Below, piece after piece: positions 50,792 to 60,800 of a stretch of 64,000 nucleotides of DNA. The first letter of the stretch is position 1; every line of letters starts with the position of its first letter. Location of the stretch: NCBI GenBank assembly GCA_024195265.1, contig JAJLRJ010000006.1:21428023-21492022 (forward strand), in the 5' to 3' direction. Origin of the DNA: Dendrophyllia cribrosa (lineage: Eukaryota > Cnidaria > Anthozoa > Scleractinia > Dendrophylliidae). The translations under genes were made by a program, and so were the position numbers. The notes beneath the pieces were generated by a model that was not told the origin of the DNA, searched no databases, and saw nothing but the letters and a program-made list of their open reading frames with translations.

Positions 50792-52241
50792 TCAAGACTT
50801 CGCCCGCTTGGTGATCCTTTCAACAAGGAAGGCCACCACGGCAAGGATGAGCAGCCAGGCGTGTTCACCCAGAAATGAGATGACCCACCCAGCCGCTTTG
50901 AAGATGAAGCTCACAATTGAGCCAATGAGGCCAGGCAGTGCGCTGGCTGCTTTTTTGCCAAGCTCTTTAAGTCCATTACCAATAGCCTTGGTGTCCTTTG
51001 CCAGGCCGTTCAAGGTGGCGAGTACCACAGCGCTGATGGTTATGCCGGCTGCCAGAACAATAGCTTGCAGGGTCCACCCGTATTTCTTGAAGATTTCTCT
51101 GACCCTCTCTCTCAAAGACATGCCCCTTTCCCGAACCTCAATTTCTGTATTGACCCTTGCCAGTTCTGGATTGTGTTCTTCAATCCAGGCTGCCGCGGCT
51201 TCTTTTTCAGAGGGAGACGCGTTCTCATCCTCTATGACGCGGTTCTTTTCAGCGATCTGTCGTTCAAGCTCTTCTTTCTTCTGTTTCAGTTCGTCCAGTG
51301 GTTTTATGGCGTCCTTTTCTGCTCTAAGTTCCTCTAAGCGTGCTTCAAAGCCTCTTTTGTCAAGCATGATTTTGTCGATGTCTTTTCGTAGTTTGTCTGC
51401 TTGTTGGGCAGCTTTTAGCTCCTTGTCCAGTTCTTTTCGTTTAGCTTGTTCCTTTACTTCAGCCTGTCTCTTCATTTTTCAGGCTTTGTATTGCCTCCGT
51501 ATTCAGTGGCCCATGTGCCTCTTCCAGTTCCCGAATCTGGGCCTCATACTCTTCTCTTTTATTGCTGCTGGCCTCCGTCTCGCGGCGAGTTTTTTGCACA
51601 TCAGCAGCCTTTTGTTCCAGTTGTTGTAGTTGTTTTTGTTTTGCTTCCAGTTCTTTTTGAGTTGCTTAAAGTGCAGCATTTGTGTCATTGAACTCTTCAT
51701 CCACAGACTTTCCGAGAGCAGCTTTGATCTCTTTGGTAAGATTAGTGTTGAAAGTCTTTTGTGTATCCCCATGGCTTTTTGTTGAAAGTCTATACCATTT
51801 ATCTTTGCCCCTCATACTCACCTCGATAACAGCGCCTCCTGATCTGGATGCCCTCGCGTACCTAAACTTAACTTTCGATACATCTGCATCTGGGTATTCA
51901 GCACCAATCTCTCTCCATACCATGAATTCCATTAATGTCATGCCTTGAGTAGCACCCTCAATGAAAGAGGTTTCTTCAGTGCGGGGACCTTGTTGTTCTG
52001 AGGGCAACCTTGTTCTTGTGGCTAAAGGCACTTGTTCACCAGCCGGGGTGGAAGCAGCACCTGGTTCAAAGGGTTGCGTGGTGTCCTGGGCCCATCGGTG
52101 GGCTCCTTGCCGTTCTTCTTCTGGAATTTGATCCCACCTTAATTCAATGCTCTCATCGTCATCATCATCGTCATCCCCCTTGTCTGGGATGAGAGGGTCT
52201 CTGTCAGTTGTCTCAGTTGGATCATATCCGCCTTCTGCCAT
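50792..52241 (-). pseudogene. E2 coiled-coil / hydrophobic-tail protein, broken twice
   Basis: The start at 52,241 follows ttatatacccacg. The N-terminal third differs strongly from E1's version (only the acidic start and RWDQ region align), while the coiled coil and the hydrophobic C-terminal domain are close. TAA at 51,666-51,668 and a 1-base deletion near 51,475 break it. The mixed similarity suggests recombination between related elements inside this gene. Confidence 0.75.
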
Positions 52242-52287
52242 CGTGGGTATATAAATATAAATTAAAATAATTACACAAATATATACC

Positions 52288-53538
52288 ATGTCTGTGCAAC
52301 CGAATTTACTTCCATCTCACAGTGAAAAGACACTGGGCGCCATGAAGGCAGAGCGAACCGTCAAGCGCATCACATTCAACCCTTCTGAGGCCAACCCGGG
52401 TGAGACACTGTACGTCTCGGTGCCCAAGCTGGGCGAGCACGATGTCATTGTGTCCGGCTCACTTGCGCTGGTGTTTAACATCAACCTAGCCGGCGGCCAC
52501 GCTAACAACTATCTCATGCAAAATGTTTCTCGGGCCCTGGTGGACAGGTTCGTTGTAAAGTTTGCAGCCACCACTGTCCAGGACACGGTTGGGTACGACA
52601 TCTACAAGATCTTCGAAGACCTATTCAAATCAATCGATGAGCGGGAAAATATGCTTATGGAGGGCATCCAGAGTGTGGATTTGTGTAAGATTCGCTCTGG
52701 TGCTGGCGACAAGAAGACCTCCAGCGTGGATGCAGAGAACAAGCTGGAGACAATATACAAGAATAAGTATCGCATCAAACTGGATCACCAAATTTTAACT
52801 GATCACGGAATCGTATACCCTCAAGCCCTGTATAACGATCTGGTCTTCGAACTAACCCTCCCCCCCGCAAGCCAAGTTGTCCGGGGCTCAGACACAAGCA
52901 AGCTCGTGTACAAGTTGGAAAACCTCCAGCTGGAGTATGAGACGATCAGAAGTAAGAGTCTGGCCGACGAAGCAACAAGCGCTTACACTAGCGGTAAGGA
53001 GTTCGCTTATGACCTCGTAATGCGAGATCGGGTGCATCCCTTCACAAAAGGCGTTGACACTCTGCTGAATCTTCGAGTTAACCCACAGCGCCGGTCTCTC
53101 AAGGGCATCCTCTTGCTGTTCATCAATCCCTATGTAGCGGGTGCCAGGGACTCTGAGAGCTATTTCAACCCCGACATCACCAAAGTGAAGGTCACAGTCA
53201 ACGGGGTCCCAAACAGGATCTACAACGAGGGCATCAGTGGTACTGACATGTGGAGAGAGATAACCCGGCATTTCACCCCACACACGGACGGCAGGCCCAA
53301 CATGAACTTGACCAAATATCTCACAGGCAACAAGTTTGGTCTCTGGATTGACCTGCGGTCCGTGGCTGACACAGCCCTGCACGGCAACGGCCAACGGCTC
53401 GTCAACATACAGGATGGCGTGCAACTCGAGATCGAACGAGACGGCAAAGGCTCGGGAAACGCACTCTGCCACATCTTCACCATCTCAGACTCACAGATGA
53501 ACATCCAGGGCAAGCAGCTGGAATCTGTACAGTACTAA
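52288..53538 (+). CDS. MCP: E2 major capsid protein (hexon-like), 416 aa
   Basis: Same protein as 28,232-29,482 with about 16 differing residues and no gaps. Intact. Starts right after the box aatatatacc, divergent from the coiled-coil gene (46 bp between start codons). Signature regions YPQALYNDLVFELTL and YKLENLQLEYETIRSK are kept. Confidence 0.88.
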   Translation: MSVQPNLLPSHSEKTLGAMKAERTVKRITFNPSEANPGETLYVSVPKLGEHDVIVSGSLALVFNINLAGGHANNYLMQNVSRALVDRFVVKFAATTVQDTVGYDIYKIFEDLFKSIDERENMLMEGIQSVDLCKIRSGAGDKKTSSVDAENKLETIYKNKYRIKLDHQILTDHGIVYPQALYNDLVFELTLPPASQVVRGSDTSKLVYKLENLQLEYETIRSKSLADEATSAYTSGKEFAYDLVMRDRVHPFTKGVDTLLNLRVNPQRRSLKGILLLFINPYVAGARDSESYFNPDITKVKVTVNGVPNRIYNEGISGTDMWREITRHFTPHTDGRPNMNLTKYLTGNKFGLWIDLRSVADTALHGNGQRLVNIQDGVQLEIERDGKGSGNALCHIFTISDSQMNIQGKQLESVQY

Positions 53539-53615
53539 GTAAACGCATACACGCAACGCACAACACACACGCACAATACACGAACAGCACACGCATATAT
53601 ATACCCACAAGCCCC

Positions 53616-53807
53616 ATAGCCACAAACAAGATCAACTTCTATGCCAAGCCGGCTCCCCTACCATCCACCAGACCTCTGTCACACCATGAAATACAAAGAC
53701 TTCTGGCAAAGGCCCCCTCCCCACCAGTTTACAAACCAACTAATATAGCGGCTGGTTATGGACCCAAGAAAGCTGCCATTCAACGCACTAATCGTGGGCC
53801 CCACTAA
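53616..53807 (+). pseudogene. E2 small Pro-rich ORF, start codon lost
   Basis: Equivalent of 27,940-28,134. The frame is open for 63 codons, but the expected ATG is ATA and there is no other in-frame ATG. The late box (catatatatacccaca) is kept, so the transcript probably now serves only the ATPase. Confidence 0.45.
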
Positions 53808-54378
53808 CTCTGGCAAGACACAGTATCTTCTCTCCCAACTGCGAGGCCCCTTTAGGGGTTGTTTTGATTACATCGTTTTATTCTGCCCCACATTTGTTGC
53901 GAACAAGACATACGATGGCTTCGTAGACCGCGATCCTCACATCTTTGTGATTGTCTGCCGACAGCATGAGATCGAAGCCTGGTTGAAGCTGGCGAGCTTC
54001 TTTTTCACATGCACCAACACTTTATTCATTCTCGATGACTGCGCCGCCTCCAAAGATGTCAAAGGCCGCACGAGTCAGCTGGTCAATCTGGGGTTCAGCA
54101 CAAGGCATGACGGCATATCCGTGTGGGTCTTGACCCAGCAGATCACCAGCATCGCCAAGCCATATCGTGATAACATTGCAGCGATCGTGCTCTTTTACAC
54201 GCCCTCCAGCAAGACCACCAAGGCCATCTTCGAAGACTATGCAGGCGAGCTCTCCCATGAGGAGTACAAAGAGCTTATTGCAAGGCTCAAATCCCGCAAG
54301 TTCTCCCACCTGGTTTTCTCTCTTAGGCACCCGTATGGAATTAAGTACAGCCACACACAGGCACCCGTATGGAATTGA
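53758..54378 (+). CDS. ATP: E2 packaging ATPase (206 aa)
   Basis: Intact FtsK/HerA-type packaging ATPase: Walker A GPTNSGKT (14-21), Walker B LFILDD (~89-94), and the VLTQQITSIAKPYRDN region that is cut by a stop in E1. The C-terminus is lengthened by a ~35-bp local duplication (caccc-gtatggaatt repeated at ~54,330 and ~54,362), adding a few residues. 54,379-54,460 is CA-rich simple sequence. Confidence 0.9.
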   Translation: MDPRKLPFNALIVGPTNSGKTQYLLSQLRGPFRGCFDYIVLFCPTFVANKTYDGFVDRDPHIFVIVCRQHEIEAWLKLASFFFTCTNTLFILDDCAASKDVKGRTSQLVNLGFSTRHDGISVWVLTQQITSIAKPYRDNIAAIVLFYTPSSKTTKAIFEDYAGELSHEEYKELIARLKSRKFSHLVFSLRHPYGIKYSHTQAPVWN

Positions 54379-54467
54379 GTACAGACACACACAGCCGCAG
54401 ACACACACAGCCGCAGACACACACAGCCACACACAGCCACACAAATACACAGACACAAATGTATACC

Positions 54468-54707
54468 ATGAATGCGCTAACCAGCCTACACAAGCTGTGT
54501 GTGCTTTCACAGCTTTTGGATGAATTGCACAAACACACAATTGATGCGCAAAACAAAATTATCAAAGCTGCTGGTGAGGAAGATCTGCGCCTCATGCTTC
54601 TGGCCAGATATCCATTGCGGTTGAATTCTATGCCAGACACCACGGCGGGGCTTATACGTGAGCTTGAAGCCTTTTTGCCAGACATCAAGAGAATTATTGA
54701 AAAATAA
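54468..54707 (+). CDS. E2 79-residue helical late protein
   Basis: Same as 27,135-27,374 with few changes; amphipathic helices, no motif known. Start at 54,468 (ataccATG). The stop lies in AATAAAAAA; the next box follows at once. Confidence 0.7.
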   Translation: MNALTSLHKLCVLSQLLDELHKHTIDAQNKIIKAAGEEDLRLMLLARYPLRLNSMPDTTAGLIRELEAFLPDIKRIIEK

Positions 54708-54732
54708 AAAACAAACACATATGTATACCCTG

Positions 54733-55335
54733 ATGATGGCAGAAGCCGCTGAAGACCAGTTCGACTTTAACGAAGTAATGCAGATGCTGGAGGCCACCCC
54801 TGGTGACGAACCTCCCACAAGGCTAATTGGTGACAATGGCATTCCTGCCAAACGTGAGAAGCTTGCAATCCTTGTTTCAACTGGCAAGGCAAAAGAAGCT
54901 ATCGGCTTACAGCTCACACACGATCGTGTGGCGCGGCTGTCAGACGAGGACGTTGAGAAGTACTGCAAAAGGTACGAGGCCTACGTCGGCAGCAAGACGA
55001 CCGAATCCCTAATTGATTCAACTATCACGCTCGCGACCAAAGGCATTGGCCTGGTGGCCACGATTGATGATGCCAATGAGTTGCAGCAAGAAATCAAGAA
55101 CAACTACATCATCAACCATAAGCTGGCAAATCTTGCTGGGGATCTTGCCCTGCGATGCGGACGATGGCTGGCGCTTACCATTGCTGCTCTCATCACAACA
55201 AAACACATCAAGTTTGAACGAGATCCTGACAAGGCTGATCAACCCACACATCCAACCAGAGACAGTGAAGGTTATCCACTTGAGGGCTTTGATGAAGTTG
55301 GGCTGGGACCTGTGTTGACCTCGCAGGAACCTTGA
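54733..55335 (+). CDS. E2 200-residue conserved late protein
   Basis: Same as 26,486-27,109, shorter near the C-terminus. Conserved ARLSDEDVEKY, TTESLIDS and LALRCGRWLALTIAALITT. Intact. Function not recognised. Confidence 0.7.
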   Translation: MMAEAAEDQFDFNEVMQMLEATPGDEPPTRLIGDNGIPAKREKLAILVSTGKAKEAIGLQLTHDRVARLSDEDVEKYCKRYEAYVGSKTTESLIDSTITLATKGIGLVATIDDANELQQEIKNNYIINHKLANLAGDLALRCGRWLALTIAALITTKHIKFERDPDKADQPTHPTRDSEGYPLEGFDEVGLGPVLTSQEP

Positions 55336-55391
55336 AGGAACCTGACTGGAACCTGACTGGAACCTGACTGGAACCTGGCTGGAACCTGGCA
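55326..55391 (+). repeat. GGAACCTGACT tandem repeat
   Basis: About six 11-bp units (ggaacctgact / ggaacctggct) run from the last codons of the preceding gene into the spacer. E1 has a shorter form at 26,455-26,500. Confidence 0.7.
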
Positions 55392-55437
55392 GAATACTTA
55401 TCACAAGATTAATTAAAAAATCATATATATACCCACG

Positions 55438-55899
55438 ATGGCCACACCACTCGAGACGATACCTGAAGAAACTCAAACCCCAACTCCAACACCAACACCT
55501 GCACGTGTTACCTCTGAGGCCCCGAAAACAAAGCCCGCAACAGAAAAGAACCCCGGCCGCGTTGCTTCTGACAAAAGGCTAGCAGAACGCAACCGCCTGG
55601 CCCGTGAAGCAAAGAAAAAGGCCGAAGAACGAAAGCCTGCACCCTGAACAAGTGGGGCAACAAGTGACACAACGAGGGGTGCAACAAGTGACACAACAAG
55701 TGACAGCAACAGCAACAGCAACTCAATCTTTTATATTCTGGGGGTTGCAGGGTTGGTTGTATCTGCTGCTGGTGTTAATTACCAACGCGAAGCCATAATG
55801 CAAAGGTTCGGACGCAAATCAAACACACCAGCAGCCACACCCGCTGCAACGCCCCCATCTCGAATTCCGGTAAGACAAGGGATTAAAAAAATGGAATAA
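55438..55899 (+). pseudogene. E2 single-pass membrane protein, nonsense
   Basis: Same as 25,922-26,401. TGA at 55,645-55,647 replaces a Ser codon; the frame is then open to 55,899 through the membrane helix and tail. The Ser/Thr-rich spacer shows repeat-length change. Confidence 0.75.
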
Positions 55900-55923
55900 A
55901 AAAAATCATATATATACTGCACC

Positions 55924-56118
55924 ATGGTTTTTTTCCGGAATGTGGCGGATGCTGTTGTAATCGGAAGCCTGATTGCTCTTTGGTATGGAAATACCGTGTG
56001 CTCCTTTAAAACAATTTACCTCGTGTTAAGGGGCAGACACAACGAGCCTGAGCCCGAGCATGAGCCCGAGCCCGAGCCAAAGTCCGAACCCAAGATCGAG
56101 TCTAAGCCAGAAAAATAA
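55924..56118 (+). CDS. E2 64-residue membrane protein with Glu-Pro tail
   Basis: Position equivalent of 25,689-25,901: one membrane helix (DAVVIGSLIALWYGN), a basic patch and an EPEPEHEPEPEP tail. The helix region differs strongly from E1, which is unusual in this block. Intact. Stop in AATAAAAAA. Confidence 0.62.
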   Translation: MVFFRNVADAVVIGSLIALWYGNTVCSFKTIYLVLRGRHNEPEPEHEPEPEPKSEPKIESKPEK

Positions 56119-56146
56119 AAAATCATATGTATACTGGACATAAACC

Positions 56147-56368
56147 ATGGCTGACAACAAGCTTGTGAAGTCTATCCTCGACGCCGCAACAATCACTGGC
56201 CTTGTCGCCGGTATTGGTTGGATTGGGAAAAAGACCATCAAAGAAAACTTCACTGCCGACCCCAGTGCAAGCTTAATGAACTACGTTAAGTTCACAGCCG
56301 TCATGGCTGGCAGCATCGCGCTGAAGAAATATCTCGAGGATCAGAAAATCCTCCCAGATAACATGTAA
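56147..56368 (+). CDS. E2 73-residue conserved membrane protein
   Basis: Almost identical to 25,426-25,647; two membrane segments with KENFTADPSAS between. Intact. Confidence 0.75.
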   Translation: MADNKLVKSILDAATITGLVAGIGWIGKKTIKENFTADPSASLMNYVKFTAVMAGSIALKKYLEDQKILPDNM

Positions 56369-56395
56369 AAAAACATATGTATACACACGACCACA

Positions 56396-56833
56396 ATGGC
56401 CTCGATTGCAATAATGGCCCTTGGCGCTGTTCTTAATGCGGCAGCTTTCACTGGCGGCAATTATCTCGCGAAATATCTGTCTGGTGATAACGGGAAGGCA
56501 GCAATGGATGAGAAAATCCGGCATGACCGCGCCCTGGAACAACACCAAGCTGCTTACGCCAAATACCAGAAGGACCGCATCAAGCTCCTCGACTGGATTG
56601 CAACCAACGATCGGATTAAACACCAAGCTAGCAAAAACTTCCAAACCACCGACCAAGCCCTGGCCTTGTATAACCAGATGCACCAAACACAACCAGATAA
56701 TCAAATCAAAGACTACAAAGAGTCTGCCTTCTCGGACTTCTACAAGCCCAGCCCACAACAACAGACTGGTGAACTTGCGTTCATTGGAGGCACCCTGCTT
56801 GCGGGCGGGTATGCGGCTTATCGCTTTCTGTAA
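56396..56833 (+). CDS. E2 145-residue small membrane protein (intact)
   Basis: Full-length version of the gene truncated at codon 75 in E1. Hydrophobic N-terminus (IMALGAVLNAAAFTGG), charged middle, C-terminal membrane segment (LAFIGGTLLAGGYAAYRFL). Confidence 0.72.
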   Translation: MASIAIMALGAVLNAAAFTGGNYLAKYLSGDNGKAAMDEKIRHDRALEQHQAAYAKYQKDRIKLLDWIATNDRIKHQASKNFQTTDQALALYNQMHQTQPDNQIKDYKESAFSDFYKPSPQQQTGELAFIGGTLLAGGYAAYRFL

Positions 56834-56854
56834 ACAAACATATATATACCCCCT

Positions 56855-57844
56855 ATGGAGACCAAACTCTCTAAGATCTATTACAGTCCGAAAGGGTATT
56901 GGAAAGGTCTTGCCGCTGTCAAAAAGCTAGCTGCAGCGGCCAAGGTCTCTGATGATGTCGCAAAGAAATGGCTGGTCAAACAAGCCCTTTGGAAAGTTTA
57001 CCTCCCAGCGCGACGCCGTATCTTTCGGCCCAAGTTTGATGTCTCATTACCCAATGCAGTGCATCAAGCAGATCTTCTCTTCCTGCCCCACGACAAACTT
57101 CCTCTTGGGAGAAAGGTGTACAAATACGCATTAACCCTTGTGGATGTGGCTAGCCGTTTCAAAGCGGCAGAGCCTCTGACTTCGAAAGAGTCTGAAGAGG
57201 TGGCTAAAGCATTTGCGCGTATATATAGACGTGGGCCTTTGAAATGGCCTCAACTCTTGCAAGTTGACCCTGGGAAAGAGTTTATGGGGGCTGTGACAAA
57301 GGCCATGGAAAACAACAAAACGGCCATTCGTCGCGGGCGGGTTGATATCCACAGAGACCAAGCAATTGTGGAGAGATTCAATCGCACCCTGGCTGAAAGA
57401 CTGTTTGGTTATCAGTATGCCGTTGAAATGAATATGCCCTCTGACCGTTCGACTGCTTGGGTGAAAAGGCTGCCAGAGGTTGTCTCGGCCTTGAACAATG
57501 AAGTAACAAGACTCACTGGCAAGAAGCCCGCTCAAGCAATCAAAGAGAAAGCCGTTTCTTCCAAACCCGCGACTCCATATACTAGGCCTGTTGGGGTGAA
57601 TGAGAAGAAGCTCCCTCCCCGGGTGAGTGTGAGATATCTTTATTATCCCGGTGAGCTAGAAGGGGGTGGGAGGCGTGCGACTGATCCGATCTGGTCTTTG
57701 AAGGTCTTTAACGTTGAGAGAGTTGTCACCAAGCCGAATGAGCCAGTTGTGTATTATCTCTACGACGGCCCTAAGAGAGGGTTTGTTCGTGAGGAGTTGA
57801 TGGTTGTGCCGCAGGGCACTCAGTTACCACCAGCTGGGCTCTAG
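56855..57844 (+). CDS. INT: E2 retroviral-type integrase (329 aa)
   Basis: Same as 23,940-24,929: D73, D138, E173 (D,D35E). Intact. The box atatatacccccct precedes the ATG. Its stop codon overlaps the tail of the E2 polymerase by 4 bp; immediately after this point E1 and E2 cease to be similar. Confidence 0.93.
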   Translation: METKLSKIYYSPKGYWKGLAAVKKLAAAAKVSDDVAKKWLVKQALWKVYLPARRRIFRPKFDVSLPNAVHQADLLFLPHDKLPLGRKVYKYALTLVDVASRFKAAEPLTSKESEEVAKAFARIYRRGPLKWPQLLQVDPGKEFMGAVTKAMENNKTAIRRGRVDIHRDQAIVERFNRTLAERLFGYQYAVEMNMPSDRSTAWVKRLPEVVSALNNEVTRLTGKKPAQAIKEKAVSSKPATPYTRPVGVNEKKLPPRVSVRYLYYPGELEGGGRRATDPIWSLKVFNVERVVTKPNEPVVYYLYDGPKRGFVREELMVVPQGTQLPPAGL

Positions 57845-60800
57845 CGCGTGTCTTTGTGCCCGTAAGCCAGAGTGCGGACACCATCATCCTTGATCCAGCG
57901 CTTAGAGTCAAAAGGAGAGAGCGTTGTCTTGGTGATGTGCTCACCGAAGATTTGGTGGCCTTTGCTTCTGAGCCTGTCCATCCCGTGCTTGAAGGTTCTC
58001 CTGTCGAAGAGGGCGTCCTTGTAATTCTGGTGGGTGATCTCTTTCTTTGTGACAACCTTGGTGGTGCCCTTTGCTTTCTTGATGTTCAGCTTAGCTTTGA
58101 TTTCTTTGCCGTCCTTGTCCTTCTTCTTAATGCACCTGCTGTCGTCTTTCAAGATGGAGTACATCTTCGAGCGAAGACACACAACCTCCGAGATGGGCAC
58201 ACCCGCGCACTCGTCCTTCATCTTGCCGATGACCTTCTTGTTAAGCTGGCTGTGGAGTGGATGGTCCTTGGGATAATCGCTTGTGTCGTAGAGTTCGTCC
58301 TGAAGGTTCTCCATGTCTTTGTAGACATCCTCCGTCTTAATCTCGAGGAGTAGGGAGTCTGTGTCTGTGTAGAGTAGGTTTACTCGCTGGCCATATTTCA
58401 GCTTGAGATGGTTGTAATAGAAGTCGTACATTAGTGTTTTGGAGAGATCAAGGATGCACATGCCTGTGTAGACTGGGCGGTTGAAGAGGATTTTCTCCCT
58501 CTGCATCTGGATACCCGCCAGATTGTTTCCAAAGACCACTGCTCTAGTAAACAGCGGGCTTGCGATAAGCTTTCTCATCTTGTCACGCTCGTGCGCCCGG
58601 ACAAGCTTCATGTCGATTCGATTTCTGAGGTTCTCCATTGTCTTACCGAAGACGGAGTTGTTCATGAGCTTGAAGAAGTTCTTCTCGAAGTCGGAAGTGG
58701 CCTTCTTTCTGAGCTCGGTGTTCAGGGAGATGTATGGCTCCATCCACGCCCTCTGCTCAAACTTGAGCATTTTGTGGATTTTCGTCAACTTCATTCCAAG
58801 ATCCAGGTACTGCTGGAGTGTCCTGTAATGCAACACGTACCTGGATTTGTCGCGTAGTGTAAGGAGCAGCTTCTGCGTCTTGTCTTCTGGCTGTCCCTCT
58901 GCCAAGGCCCTTTGGTATGGTGACATCCATTCCTTTGGGACGACTTGCTTTTCTGGAGCTAGAGGATAAACGTTGTGCTCATCGTGCAGCTCCTCGGGGT
59001 ACTCAAGATCAACCTCGAGAATGTAACCAATCTTTCTGTTTGGCCTCCACTTCCTAATCTGGTGAACTGTTGGAAAGACAGGGCACCATGCGAAGTTGCC
59101 AACTGGGAGAGGCTGACTCATGGCCCATCCATAGAGATTGTTCGCGTCGAGATACATGATGTAACTTGACTCTTCGTTGGGGTTGTGGTCACGAAGGTAG
59201 GGGTTGTTGGCCTTACAGTGCCGCCTGCTCCCCATGGATATGCCACCTCGCAAGCCTCTTTCAACAAAGAGATGCATGTTGACGTCTGTGAGCAGCTCCA
59301 GGTTGATTTTCGTATACCTGAGAAGGGCGTCCCAGGAGAGACCAGGGCTTGTATAATAATGTGCCGGGTCAAGCTTGTAATGTTGCAGACATGTTTTTCG
59401 GAAGTTTTCGAAAACATCGGCCAGAAGAAGCACATCTGTCTCAAGGTAGAGGTCGTGGTACTCTCCAAGCGTCTTGCATCCAAATACCTCCCACACTTTT
59501 TGCGCGTGGGTGTATTCTTTATCTGAGATGCCTTCCTTCTTGAGCTCGCTGTAGAAGGCATCCTTCGGCGGGAGAGAGGCCTCATCGAATCGAGTCCAAG
59601 AGTCCATGTATTCGTAAGGGTAAACCCCTTTTTGCAGGAGAAGGCTGCGCTTGGCTTGGTTCTTCTCGTGACTTGCCGTGATTGTGAAGGACTCTGGCTT
59701 GTTTGCATCAACCAGGGCACTGAGGCTTGACTGCATGAACTGCAAGCTGTCAATATACCTCAGCTTGCCAAAAGAGAAAGAGATGTATTTCTCCATGTTG
59801 TTTGGGATGCATTTCAAATCAGAATGCACGTCCGCAATTCCACTCATGATGTGGTGTGCATCATAACCCTTCAAGTTGTGAAAGATTACCGGGATTATTT
59901 CCATTTTCGAGTTGGTGCGAAAATAGTTGATGTTGCAAGAATGGTGAGCCGCACCCCGATATTTACCTGTGATGTGGCAATGATCTTTGACTGCGTCTCG
60001 AACAGAGACTCCCCACAGAACGAGTAGTACTGTAGCTCTTCCAGACCTCTATTTTTATTGGCCCCGTAGTACTGTAGCTTCTATTGTGTTTAGGTCTAGG
60101 GCTATTGTTTCTGTTGTTTAACCTATTGTTTCGTTAACCAATCACTGAGCTTGTTTGGAAAGGTACAGCCTCTCCCCACAGAACAGACAGTCGACCTGCT
60201 CGAATAATTTGTCTGTGATGGCCTGCCTTTTGTTTCTTGGCCCAACAAATGGGAACTCATCCAGTTTGCCATCATCGTCCTGGATGTAAGTTTTGAATGT
60301 CTTTTGATAACATTTGTTGGTGTGCCGATGAATGAAGCCCGCGTGTTCTCCGGTGTTTGGGTCATAGGCCGCAACGGCGTCCCTGTGGTTCTCCTTGACG
60401 AGAGGATTGTCACAGATGTGGCAATCCGTTGCACGGTCGAATTCTGTCCAGTCTGATCTTGTCATGGAGAGTGGTACCTTGTGTTGCTGCTCGTCTCTGA
60501 TAGCTCCTTCCAGCTGTTGAAGGCTGTCGAGAAAGACTGGCACCGCATCCTCTCCTCTGTATAGATAAGGCCCCTTTGTCTCTCCATCAGAGCGAACAGC
60601 TAGCATGCAGAACCCGCAGGGTTTATGTACGGATGTTGCAGTGGTGCTGCTCTGTTGGGGATCTGGTATGCAGCCGTGGACTTTTTCGACAATGCTTTCG
60701 AAGTCAGCATAGATGACCCAAGGCTTCTTCATCTGGTTCTGGAAGTTCTTGAAGTGGAGGAAGTTTTCGCCTTCTTTTGGCATTTCAGTTCGCATCGGTC

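Noticed and set aside
51446..51948. Plus-strand ORFs opposite the coiled-coil gene
   Set aside because: Antisense shadows of a Lys/Glu/Gln-rich coding region; no promoter box.
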